From: Rikenellaceae bacterium
GTDB lineage: Bacteria; Bacteroidota; Bacteroidia; Bacteroidales; Rikenellaceae
NCBI GenBank assembly: GCA_015060075.1
Contig: SUZE01000006.1
Span: forward strand, 21,374-85,373
Reading direction: 5' to 3'
DNA length: 64,000 nt
Shown here: positions 17,462 to 25,345 of the stretch, one piece after another
Layout: each line of letters opens with the position of its first letter
Position numbering within the stretch: the first letter of the stretch is position 1
Notes under the pieces: model-generated
Told to the model about the DNA's origin: nothing
Databases searched by the model: none
What the model saw: only the letters and a program-made list of their open reading frames with translations
Position numbers and translations under genes: made by a program

Positions 17462-18718
17462 TTATAATGGTCTTACATAGCGCACCGTATCAGGTGTCAG
17501 CTGGCTGATGATGAAGTCATCGCACTCGACATACCTATTGAGCAAATCATCGTTGTAGTGGCGAATGGTCAGGAGTTCAACCTTCTCGATAATCTCGGTG
17601 TTGAAACCCTCCTCCTGCAAGGCGGTAGCAACCTCCTCCAAGTGCCAACTCTCCTCCACGCACAAGCCTAACTCAACGGCGGTGTTGTGGATAAGGTTTG
17701 TCTTGATGCGGAAACGCTCCAAAGTCGCAAAGATAATCGGGAACTTCTCCTCTAACACGAACGACAAATCGCGCGAACGAAGGCGCAAGAAACTCTGGTT
17801 GCGCTTCAAGATGATAATCGGCGTGGTGAATGTTGGTGCAGTGCCGTTAATCTCCGTTCCGGCAGCGAGTTTATTGCCGAAAGGTTTTACATACAACGGT
17901 ATGTTTTTGTTCTGCAACGGCTTGATGGTCTTAGGGTGGATAATCTGCGCACCGCTATATGCCAACTCAATGGTATCCACATAATTGAGTTGGTCAATTT
18001 TCACCGCATCGGGGAAGATTTTAGGGTCTGCGTTGAGGATTCCGTCAACATCTTTCCATACGGTCATCGACTCTGCGTTGAGAATATTCGCCACGACCGC
18101 AGCCGAGTAGTCCGAGCCTTCACGACCGAGTGTTGTGGTTGTGCCATCGGGAGCCGAGCCGATAAAGCCCTGACCAACGAAAATGCGGCTCTCCGCACCT
18201 GCAACAGCGAGGCGAAGCGGTGTTTTGGACTGCTCGATAAGGACATTTGCGTCTTTGTGGCGTGCCTGCGTGTGGAAGCACTTACGCATATCTATCCACT
18301 TGTTCGATATACCCTCCTTGTTGAGGAATGCCGAGATAATTGTTGTTGAAACCAACTCTCCGTATGCTACGATATGGTCGTACCACTCCTCGGCACGACT
18401 GCGCTCGAACTTGTTGGTTGTTACAGCCTTACGCAATGCTTCAAACAATGCATCAACCTCCTCGATACGGTACTCCGCCGAGCCAAAGAGGTCGGCGATA
18501 GTGGTGTAGTGGTAAGCCTTGATCTCCTCGATTTTCTTCTCGCAGAAGGCGGTATCGCCCTTGCGCATAGCATCGAAAACCTCCTCCAAGGCGTTGGTTG
18601 TTTTGCCCATTGCCGAGACGATAACGAACAACTCCTCCTCGCCACTTACGATATTCAAAAGGTTGCGTACACCCTCGGCGTGACGCACCGATGCTCCTCC
18701 AAATTTGTAAACTTTCAT
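17462..18718 (-). CDS. lysC: Aspartate kinase, monofunctional
   Basis: 418 residues. It phosphorylates aspartate, the first step of the lysine/threonine/methionine branch. The kinase core shows KFGGASV (5-11), FVIVSAMGKTTN, GQGFIGSAPDG, TTLGREGSDYSAAVVA and MTVWKDVDGILNADPK. Residues from about 300 form a regulatory ACT region (ILKRNQSFLRLRSRDL, NLIHNTAVELGLCV). There is no dehydrogenase part, so it is not the ThrA-type fusion. Minus-strand TAACTTTG at 18741-18748 is a likely -7 box 23 nt before the ATG. Confidence 0.96.
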   Translation of the reverse strand: MKVYKFGGASVRHAEGVRNLLNIVSGEEELFVIVSAMGKTTNALEEVFDAMRKGDTAFCEKKIEEIKAYHYTTIADLFGSAEYRIEEVDALFEALRKAVTTNKFERSRAEEWYDHIVAYGELVSTTIISAFLNKEGISNKWIDMRKCFHTQARHKDANVLIEQSKTPLRLAVAGAESRIFVGQGFIGSAPDGTTTTLGREGSDYSAAVVANILNAESMTVWKDVDGILNADPKIFPDAVKIDQLNYVDTIELAYSGAQIIHPKTIKPLQNKNIPLYVKPFGNKLAAGTEINGTAPTFTTPIIILKRNQSFLRLRSRDLSFVLEEKFPIIFATLERFRIKTNLIHNTAVELGLCVEESWHLEEVATALQEEGFNTEIIEKVELLTIRHYNDDLLNRYVECDDFIISQLTPDTVRYVRPL

Positions 18719-18740
18719 AGAATTTTCCTTTTGCTCGGTG

Positions 18741-18748
18741 CAAAGTTA
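18741..18748 (-). promoter_or_regulatory. Probable -7 element for lysC
   Basis: Minus strand TAACTTTG, identical to the -7 boxes of bamD and the GH2 gene. No clear -33 TTTG. Confidence 0.45.
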
Positions 18749-18769
18749 AAAATTAAATGTGAAAAATTA

Positions 18770-19273
18770 TCAGTATAATTCTATAAATTCCCAACTATTG
18801 CCCACCGCATCGAGGTAGCGCAGAAACTCCTCGCGCGAGATAACCACCGTACCTCGGCTATCGTTGGGGTGGAAACTTAGGCTTTCGGCACTCTCCAAGT
18901 TCTTGTCGAGGAAGAGATGCGTGTGATTCTCCTCATCGTTGATAAGTCCGAAGGGCGACACCGAGCCGGGCTCCAAGCCGAGATAGCGCTCCATACGCTG
19001 TGGCGATGCGAAACTCAACTTGCCCTGATGCAGGCGGTGTTCGAGGTCGTGTATTGCCATATCTCTGTCACAATCGAAGCAGACCAGGTAGTGACGGTTG
19101 CCCTTATGGTTACGGAAAAAGAGGTTTTTGCAATGCACCGAGCCGTCCTTGCGCCAATACTGCTTGGCAATCTCAATTGTTGGCGAGGCAGGATGAAAAT
19201 AGACCTCGTATTTAATCTGATGTGAGTCAAGAAACTCAAAGACCTTCTTACTGCGTAGTTCTAAATCTTCCAT
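18770..19273 (-). CDS. YbaK/ProX-type aminoacyl-tRNA deacylase
   Basis: 167 residues of the YbaK/PrdX family, free-standing editing enzymes that clear mischarged tRNA (typically Ala-tRNA-Pro). Visible are FHPASPTIEIAKQYW, the family Lys in HCKNLFFRN, LVCFDCDRDMAI and SVSPFGLIND, matching the GSVSPFGL loop of ProX. The substrate is inferred from family resemblance. It follows the prolyl oligopeptidase gene and mosaic element F. Confidence 0.9.
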   Translation of the reverse strand: MEDLELRSKKVFEFLDSHQIKYEVYFHPASPTIEIAKQYWRKDGSVHCKNLFFRNHKGNRHYLVCFDCDRDMAIHDLEHRLHQGKLSFASPQRMERYLGLEPGSVSPFGLINDEENHTHLFLDKNLESAESLSFHPNDSRGTVVISREEFLRYLDAVGNSWEFIELY

Positions 19274-19278
19274 ATTTT

Positions 19279-19432
19279 TTTGCTGTTAGCCATTAGCCAT
19301 TGGCTTTTTTAGTTTTGCAAACTCCTACCCTTATCACGGCGCAACATAATTAAGGGTAATTAACGGCTAGTAACGGCTAGTAAAGAAGAGTGCTTACCCT
19401 TACTAGCCTTTAATAGCCCTTACTGGCCGTTA
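19279..19432. repeat. Mosaic intergenic element F
   Basis: Reading from proX: tandem TTAGCCA-type heptamers, the left module (ttttgcaaactcctaccc, tcacggcgca), then units of the type cttactagcctttaatag and their complement ggctagtaa. The last unit runs into the TAA of the oligopeptidase gene at 19430-19432. It fills almost the whole gap. Confidence 0.7.
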
Positions 19433-21598
19433 ATCTCTATACTTTGTTTCGGTGTTCTCAAACACAAACGCAAAGGTATCCGCCACCTCCTCGATGCGCT
19501 TCGAGGTCGGCTTGCCTGCGCCATGTCCTGCGTTGGTGTCGATGCGGATAAGGACAGGATTTTTGCCCTTGTGGCAGTGCTGCAACTCGGCAGCAAACTT
19601 AAACGAGTGCGCCGGCACAACTCTATCATCGTGGTCGCCCGTAGTAACGAGCGTTGCAGGATACTCTACCCCCTCACGCAGATTGTGCAGTGGCGAGTAT
19701 TTCAGAAGATACTCAAATTGCTCTTTGTTATCTGAGGAGCCATACTCCACAACCCAGCCGTGACCGATTGTGAAGCGGTGGTAGCGCAACATATCCAACA
19801 CACCTACCGCAGGCAGTGCAACAGCGTACAAGTCAGGGCGTTGTGTCATACATGCACCCACCAATAAGCCACCATTCGAGCCACCTGCAATAGCGAGTTT
19901 TTTACTCGATGTATAGCCCTTGTCAATAAGGTACTCGGCAGCCGAGATAAAGTCGTCAAAGACATTCTGCTTGTTCTCCAACATACCGCCTTTATGCCAC
20001 TCCTCGCCATACTCCGAGCCACCACGCAGGTTCACTACGCACCATACACCGCCCTGCTCCATAAACATCACCGCCGTAGTCGAAAACGATGGGGTGAGGT
20101 TGATTTGGAAGCCACCATAACCATAGAGATAGCAAGGGTTTTTGCCGTTCAGTTTTAATCCCTTCTTGTGCGATACGAACATCGGCACACGGGTACCATC
20201 TTTGCTTTCGAAGAATATCTGCTCAGTTTCGTACTTCTCGCTCTCGAACTTGACCTCCGCACGGTGGTACAACTCGCTCTTGCCACTCTCGATATCGTAG
20301 CGATAGATTGTACCCGGGGTGGTATAGTTGGTTACGGCATAATAGACCTCCTTATCCTCGCGCTCGCCATCGAAACCGCCCACCGAGCCGATAATCGGCA
20401 ACTCAACCTCGCGCACAAGATTGCCCTTGCGGTCGTATTGGAAGATTTTGTTCTGTGCGTCAATCAGATACTCGGCAAAGAGGTAGTTCCCTGCCATACC
20501 CACCGCTTCGAGCAGTGAGCTGCCCTCTGGGATAATATCGTACTGCTCGCCCGTAGCGAGATTTACACCTACAAGGCGATAGTTTGCAGCGTGGTCGTTG
20601 GTCATAATCATCGCCTCATCGTTGTAGCAGTCGAGAAGGTAGTAGTCGTACTCGAAACCCTTGAACATTGTGCGCCACTTGCGCTCCGAGGTGCGCTTGT
20701 AGAGCAGCTGCGTACCCGAAGTACCTGCCGAAGAGGTTACAAACTGCCACTTGCCGTCCTCGCTCTCGCCGCCATGATGGTAGTGGAGCGGATTTTTCTT
20801 ATCCTCAAATATCAAAATATCCTCCTCCTGCTTGGTGCCGAGGCGGTGGAAATAGACCTTCTGGTTGGTGTTTTGTGCCGAATATACCGCATCGCCCTCC
20901 TTCGGGGCATCGTAGGCGCTGTAATAGAATCCACGACCATCGCGAGTCCACGAAGCACCCGAGAATTTCACCCACTTGATGTGGTCGGCAAGGGGTTTCA
21001 TGGTCTTGGTGTCGAGAATGAAAATCTCTACCCAATCCGAGCCTGCCGAGGCGAGCGAATAGGCGAAGTAGCGACCATTTTTGGTGAATGTTCCCGTGTT
21101 GAGTGCCACCGTGCCATCTTCCGATAGGGTGTTGGGGTCGAAAAATACCTCCTCCTCGGTGTCCGAGAGGTTGCGCTTGCGGTAGATGACGCTCTGGTTT
21201 TGAAGACCACTGTTGCGCGAGATGTAGTACCACTCGCCACGCTTTGCGGGTGCGCTCTGTGTTGGGTAGTTCCATAACTCCTCCAATCGCTCACGAATAG
21301 CCTTGCGCTGTGGCAACGAGTTGAGGTAGCCGAAAGTTACCTCATTCTGCGCCTTTACCCACTCGGCAGTACGCTCCGAGTTGTCATCTTCGAGCCAACG
21401 ATAAGGGTCGGCAATCTCTGTTCCATGGTAGTTATCTACCACCCCCTCACGGGCTGTTTCGGGGTATTTCAAAACTTCTGTCATATCTTTGATTTTTCTA
21501 ATTCCTCGACCAATACCATATCCAATAAGATACGATGCACCAAAAATGGCAACACAAATTGCCACCGTCTTTGCAATCTGTTTGTAGTTAGTTTTCAT
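19430..21598 (-). CDS. Prolyl oligopeptidase (S9A family), membrane-anchored or exported
   Basis: 722 residues from the ATG at 21598. The longer in-frame reading upstream is rejected because its codons come from CGGAAAAC repeat DNA and a -7 box. A hydrophobic segment (TVAICVAIFGASYLIGYGI, about 9-27) suggests an N-terminal anchor or signal. The propeller domain is followed by an alpha/beta-hydrolase domain with the catalytic Ser in AGGSNGGLL, Asp in GDHDDRVVPAHS and His in TNAGHGAG. It cuts short peptides after proline. It probably acts in the periplasm. Confidence 0.95.
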   Translation of the reverse strand: MKTNYKQIAKTVAICVAIFGASYLIGYGIGRGIRKIKDMTEVLKYPETAREGVVDNYHGTEIADPYRWLEDDNSERTAEWVKAQNEVTFGYLNSLPQRKAIRERLEELWNYPTQSAPAKRGEWYYISRNSGLQNQSVIYRKRNLSDTEEEVFFDPNTLSEDGTVALNTGTFTKNGRYFAYSLASAGSDWVEIFILDTKTMKPLADHIKWVKFSGASWTRDGRGFYYSAYDAPKEGDAVYSAQNTNQKVYFHRLGTKQEEDILIFEDKKNPLHYHHGGESEDGKWQFVTSSAGTSGTQLLYKRTSERKWRTMFKGFEYDYYLLDCYNDEAMIMTNDHAANYRLVGVNLATGEQYDIIPEGSSLLEAVGMAGNYLFAEYLIDAQNKIFQYDRKGNLVREVELPIIGSVGGFDGEREDKEVYYAVTNYTTPGTIYRYDIESGKSELYHRAEVKFESEKYETEQIFFESKDGTRVPMFVSHKKGLKLNGKNPCYLYGYGGFQINLTPSFSTTAVMFMEQGGVWCVVNLRGGSEYGEEWHKGGMLENKQNVFDDFISAAEYLIDKGYTSSKKLAIAGGSNGGLLVGACMTQRPDLYAVALPAVGVLDMLRYHRFTIGHGWVVEYGSSDNKEQFEYLLKYSPLHNLREGVEYPATLVTTGDHDDRVVPAHSFKFAAELQHCHKGKNPVLIRIDTNAGHGAGKPTSKRIEEVADTFAFVFENTETKYRD

Positions 21599-21618
21599 AA
21601 ATCGAATTTTGTTTGTTG

Positions 21619-21626
21619 CAAAGATA
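21619..21626 (-). promoter_or_regulatory. Probable -7 element for the prolyl oligopeptidase gene
   Basis: Minus strand TATCTTTG, 20 nt before the ATG at 21598. The -33 position falls in CGGAAAAC repeat DNA with no TTTG. Confidence 0.45.
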
Positions 21627-21628
21627 AG

Positions 21629-21722
21629 AAAAAACGGAAAACGGAGAACTGAAAACGGAAAACTTTTGTTTTTAGACGAAAGACGACAGAAATGCAAAAT
21701 GCAGAATGCAGAATTGAGAATT
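21629..21722. repeat. Short tandem tracts upstream of the oligopeptidase gene
   Basis: Two kinds of unit lie side by side: AACGGAAAACGGAGAACTG-type octamers (21629-21663) and ATGCAAAATGCAGA-type units (21690-21722). Both unit types recur elsewhere in the window. Confidence 0.6.
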
Positions 21723-21726
21723 GTTT

Positions 21727-21836
21727 TCAGCGCACTCCTATTAAGCGACCAACGGGAGCGAATCCTATTTAGTCCTATTCAGTCCTATAATCGCTTGCGC
21801 CCTGACCATACTCGGAGTTTGCAAAACTAAAAGCCA
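21727..21836. repeat. Mosaic intergenic element G (inverted orientation)
   Basis: Core from agcgcactcctatt to cgcttgcgcc, with three TCCTATT units inside. The flank (ccatactcggagtttgcaaa) is the left module of the family in reverse complement. It is about 88 percent identical by eye to element H over some 70 bp. Confidence 0.72.
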
Positions 21837-21840
21837 ACAA

Positions 21841-21872
21841 AAAAATGGCCCGGAAATCTCCGAGCCATTTTT
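21841..21872. terminator. Terminator after the surface locus
   Basis: The stem aaaaatggc-cgga pairs with tccg-gccattttt around aatc, directly after the stop of the last PCMD gene. A T run follows on the minus strand. Confidence 0.88.
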
Positions 21873-23666
21873 CTATTTCGGTTGATTTTGTTCGTCTAAG
21901 TCGTATAGTAGTTCGATATCATCGACATACATCCACGACTCGCTACTACCCGTAAAGTAATCGCCATATCCCGAGCAGGTGAAGGTCAGCAACAGACACG
22001 AAGGCACAACCTCAGGGTTGCGATACTCGATAGGCAGAGTCATTGTGTGCCAACGGTCTGTATGGTCAGCCACCATCTCAGGGTTGCTGTCGCTATCGAA
22101 GTAGCCCAAACCATACACTCCTTCGGCTGTGCGAGGGTCGAAGAATGTCTTTTCATCGGCACTATCCACGCAGTGTGGCTCTGACCAATCGGTTAGACAG
22201 AAGAAGACCTTTGCAACATCTGGTTGCCCGCCCACAATTTTTATCTGCTTGCTACCGATATGGTACTCGGTGCCTGTCGTAGCAGATTGATACTTGTTGT
22301 TGACGGTAATCCAATTTATACCGCCACGAGAGTACTTAACCTTAAATCTCAATGCCACTGGCTTTATGTTTTGGTCTACCATACAACCAAAGTATATCTT
22401 GGCATTTGTTCCGAGTGTCTCGCCATATTCTCCTACGAAGAGGTTTCCGGCGGCAAACTTCATTCCCAACACATTCTGCGAGCCCATATAGGCACTTACC
22501 TCACCCGGTGAGTCTGCCGGTACATTCTCAGGACTTGCACTCTTATATACAGGGAATGTGAGGTTATACTTCTCGCCCAGCGATGTTCCACCCGGATTAC
22601 CCGTTGCCCAGAACATGTGCTGAACTGACGAGAATGGATACCAGCAAGGACCGACCTCGCCCGTAGGCAACAGCTGTTGGTCGTTGGTAAACTTTGCCCA
22701 CTCCTCCATCTGCGAGTTAGGCAGTTGGTAGAGTGATGTAGTGGTTACAACCTTGATGTCGGATTGTTTCTCATCGGCATAACCGATAACCTCATACTTT
22801 GTATTTGGCTCCAAACCTCGCACAATAGCCTTTACAAAGCCCTCTTCGTAGCGGTTGTATGGATTTGAAGAGTCAGCAGCATACCACTCATCATTAACCT
22901 TTAACCACTCCTCCGAGTCCTTTTTGCGATATGCGAATTGGATAGATGCGCCATCAATATTTGCCGCCTTAATCCAGATTACATTTGCACCCGCTGCTAC
23001 ATACTCGAAGTCGAGCGCCACCTCGGTAGGCACAACTATTAACTCCCAAATAGTTGAACGACCATGTGCCGACACGGTAACGGTCTGCGATTTGCTTTCG
23101 TTGTCGAAATTAGTCGGCATCTGCGCAACTTCGGGGTAGTCGTATGTCGGGCGTGGTCCGAATCGCATCTCTGTCGTCTTGACATCGCTAAGAGGGTAGT
23201 CCTGACGGCGCTTTACGATGGCACGATGTCCCTCCAAATCCCACTCGGTAGCACCAATTTGACCATCAACGGTCCAAATGCGATTGATAGTTTGCGTTGC
23301 CACAATCTTCCATTCGTAGGTTTGGAAGTAGGAGAGCGTAATATATTCGGGCTCTGTCATATTGACGACACGATTATTCAAATCTTTCGATACGATAATC
23401 TTCGAGTTATCGGCGGTGTAGTTGATGTTTGTAACCACATCGGAGCCGAAAGTTATCGTTTTGAACTGTACCGCCTCGATGTTGGTCTCCTCGGCAAGAG
23501 GAATTGTGGCGGTATAGGTCGAACGGTCGAGGACGATATCTCCGCTTGTACCTTCTACATCGAGCGAGGCGATAAATAAATCGACCACAGGCTTCGGCAA
23601 ATCGTTCTTGATGCACGAAGCAAAGGCCAATATGGTGAGAAGTGATATGATTGCTCTTCTATTCAT
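21873..23666 (-). CDS. PCMD-domain surface lipoprotein
   Basis: 597 residues with a lipoprotein signal (LLTILAFASCIKND). The N-terminal part has repeated beta-sandwich strands (RSTYTATIPLAEETNIEAV). A fibronectin-like stretch at about 200-310 contains FVKAIVRGLEPNTKYEVIGY. The C-terminal half is a PCMD domain (putative carbohydrate metabolism domain) with PNSQMEEWAKF at its start and PSCLLLTFTCSGYGDYF, GSSESWMYVDDIELLYD at its end. Known PCMD proteins are Bacteroidales surface lipoproteins of unproven function; glycan binding is a reasonable inference. Last gene of the surface locus; its start overlaps the stop of the preceding barrel gene by 8 bp. Confidence 0.87.
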   Translation of the reverse strand: MNRRAIISLLTILAFASCIKNDLPKPVVDLFIASLDVEGTSGDIVLDRSTYTATIPLAEETNIEAVQFKTITFGSDVVTNINYTADNSKIIVSKDLNNRVVNMTEPEYITLSYFQTYEWKIVATQTINRIWTVDGQIGATEWDLEGHRAIVKRRQDYPLSDVKTTEMRFGPRPTYDYPEVAQMPTNFDNESKSQTVTVSAHGRSTIWELIVVPTEVALDFEYVAAGANVIWIKAANIDGASIQFAYRKKDSEEWLKVNDEWYAADSSNPYNRYEEGFVKAIVRGLEPNTKYEVIGYADEKQSDIKVVTTTSLYQLPNSQMEEWAKFTNDQQLLPTGEVGPCWYPFSSVQHMFWATGNPGGTSLGEKYNLTFPVYKSASPENVPADSPGEVSAYMGSQNVLGMKFAAGNLFVGEYGETLGTNAKIYFGCMVDQNIKPVALRFKVKYSRGGINWITVNNKYQSATTGTEYHIGSKQIKIVGGQPDVAKVFFCLTDWSEPHCVDSADEKTFFDPRTAEGVYGLGYFDSDSNPEMVADHTDRWHTMTLPIEYRNPEVVPSCLLLTFTCSGYGDYFTGSSESWMYVDDIELLYDLDEQNQPK

Positions 23667-24534
23667 GTTGTAATTTCAATTTTTGTTCACTTTTTTTGCT
23701 CCACAAGTGTACCGTTACGCCGATGTTAATCTCGGCAATGTTAAGGCGGAAACGCAATTTCGAGTAGTTACGAGTTCCTCCCGTAGGTTCCATGTTCTCG
23801 TCAAACTGTTTGATGTGGTTGTACTGCAAACCTCCCAATCCGAACGACACCGTAGCGCAGACATTCGGGAAGATGTAGGCTGCAATACCCGGATTGAAAT
23901 TAAATCGCACCTTGTAGGTATCCGAAATTGAGCGATTCCACTCATCGTTGTACATAAAGCTGAACTTCGAGCGACCGTAAGAGCCCTCCAACTCCAACTC
24001 TCCAAAGACTCCGAAACGACCTCGCTTGTCGAGTGGCACATAGGCTCGGTGGAAAATGGAGAACGAGTAGGCGTTGCTCAAATAGCCGAGTGCAATGCCT
24101 TCGGTCGAGAACTCTATGCCGTTGATAAAGTTTCCGAGGTTTACATTTGCATTGTCGAAGTGACCTACCATGTGGGTATATCCAAATCGTGCGCCAATTG
24201 CAAGGTTGTTGCGGTAGAAGTAGCCAAAATATGGTTTTACCGTTACAACCGAGCCTCCGAGTTTCAAGTTTTCGATTATAAGTGCAATATCAGAATCGTC
24301 AGTCGAGAGCGTTCCATACGAAGCCGAAACACCACATATCCACTCCTCCTTATAGGCGAAGGCGTTGGTGTCAATTCCTCTATCAATTCGGTTAATTCTG
24401 AATGGAGAACGAGGGTGTTTGCTTGCACGCACTGAGTCACGACCAAAGAGCAGGCTCTGAGCCTCTGCATCATATATTGTTACTGTGCTTGCTACAAGCA
24501 CTGCCATAAGTATTGTAAATATCTTCTTCATCAT
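23659..24534 (-). CDS. Small outer-membrane beta-barrel protein, surface locus
   Basis: 291 residues with a signal peptide (KIFTILMAVLVASTVTIYDA). Strand-turn pattern throughout (EEWICGVSASYGTLS, VVTVKPYFGYFYRNN, LAIGARFGYTHMVGHF, GVFGELELEGSYGRS), ending in an amphipathic strand INIGVTVHLW. It is clearly a paralogue of the next gene upstream, sharing the order KEEW/KGQW, IVEDIKS/IIENLKL, PYFGYFYRNN/PLVGYAYARN, ARFGYTH/VRFGYSR. It probably forms an 8- to 10-stranded barrel, perhaps anchoring products of the locus. Confidence 0.8.
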   Translation of the reverse strand: MMKKIFTILMAVLVASTVTIYDAEAQSLLFGRDSVRASKHPRSPFRINRIDRGIDTNAFAYKEEWICGVSASYGTLSTDDSDIALIIENLKLGGSVVTVKPYFGYFYRNNLAIGARFGYTHMVGHFDNANVNLGNFINGIEFSTEGIALGYLSNAYSFSIFHRAYVPLDKRGRFGVFGELELEGSYGRSKFSFMYNDEWNRSISDTYKVRFNFNPGIAAYIFPNVCATVSFGLGGLQYNHIKQFDENMEPTGGTRNYSKLRFRLNIAEINIGVTVHLWSKKSEQKLKLQHE

Positions 24535-24549
24535 AATGCCTCCCTTGTT

Positions 24550-25323
24550 TTATAGATAGAACGATGCACCTAATCCTATGGAGAAGATGTTTACTTTGAA
24601 ATTCATCTGCGAGGTGGAGGTCGTTCCCGACACCACCTGATTGCTTATCTGGCGTGTATTCGAGTAGTTGAAACCGAAAACTCCGATATTTACCTCGATA
24701 GCCATGTTGTTGGTCAGAAATGCCGACACTCCCGGATTGACGCCGAGTGCAAGGTCAAAACTTGTAGCGTATGTTCCGCTAAGACTTTGCTGTGGACCTG
24801 CTGCCAATTTTTTCTGTGAGCCTCCCATCGCCAATGCCACCTCTGCAAATAGCGCAAATCGCTTGCTCTGTCCCAGAGGTATATACTTGCGCCACAGAGC
24901 CTCTACGTTGTAGGACTGTTTTAGCGAGTAGTAGAACGAATTATCGAGCGAGGTTATCGAAAGACTTGCATTGTCCAACTCGGTCAATCCTCGTGAATAA
25001 CCGAAACGCACTCCAACCAACGAATTTCGAGCATAGGCATAACCTACGAGTGGAGAAATTTTGAATTGGTAGCCATTCGATTTGATATCTTCGACAATCA
25101 GAAAGGTGTAGTTGTCGTTGGTGTGGGTTGAGTACGATATAGAGCCTCCGAACACCCATTGCCCCTTTGGAACAAACTCGTTTTTCAAGTTTGAAACGCC
25201 TCGATTTTGACGGCGAAGGCTGTGATTGTATGAGGTACTATCCGCCTTAACCATCTCTTGCGCCATTGTAGCAGATGGCAGGGCGAGCAGTATCACCATC
25301 ACTATTTTGAAAAATTTACTCAT
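24550..25323 (-). CDS. Small outer-membrane beta-barrel protein, surface locus (paralogue)
   Basis: 257 residues with a signal peptide ending LPSATMAQ. Barrel strands include GQWVFGGSISYSTHT, FKISPLVGYAYARNSL, GVRFGYSRGLTELDNA and a terminal NIFSIGLGASFYL closing on an aromatic residue, as outer-membrane barrels do. The 15-bp gap to the following paralogue and 22 bp from the gene before put it inside the locus operon. Function unknown. Confidence 0.82.
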   Translation of the reverse strand: MSKFFKIVMVILLALPSATMAQEMVKADSTSYNHSLRRQNRGVSNLKNEFVPKGQWVFGGSISYSTHTNDNYTFLIVEDIKSNGYQFKISPLVGYAYARNSLVGVRFGYSRGLTELDNASLSITSLDNSFYYSLKQSYNVEALWRKYIPLGQSKRFALFAEVALAMGGSQKKLAAGPQQSLSGTYATSFDLALGVNPGVSAFLTNNMAIEVNIGVFGFNYSNTRQISNQVVSGTTSTSQMNFKVNIFSIGLGASFYL

Positions 25324-25345
25324 CAGTTTTTCTACCTATTATATA

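Noticed and set aside
19340..19432. CRISPR-like array in short repeats
   Set aside because: The units are 7-18 bp, degenerate and adjacent, with no spacers. No cas genes are near.
21599..21697. Extra 33 N-terminal codons for the prolyl oligopeptidase
   Set aside because: They are encoded by CGGAAAAC repeat DNA and a -7 box. The ATG at 21598 starts the hydrophobic anchor.
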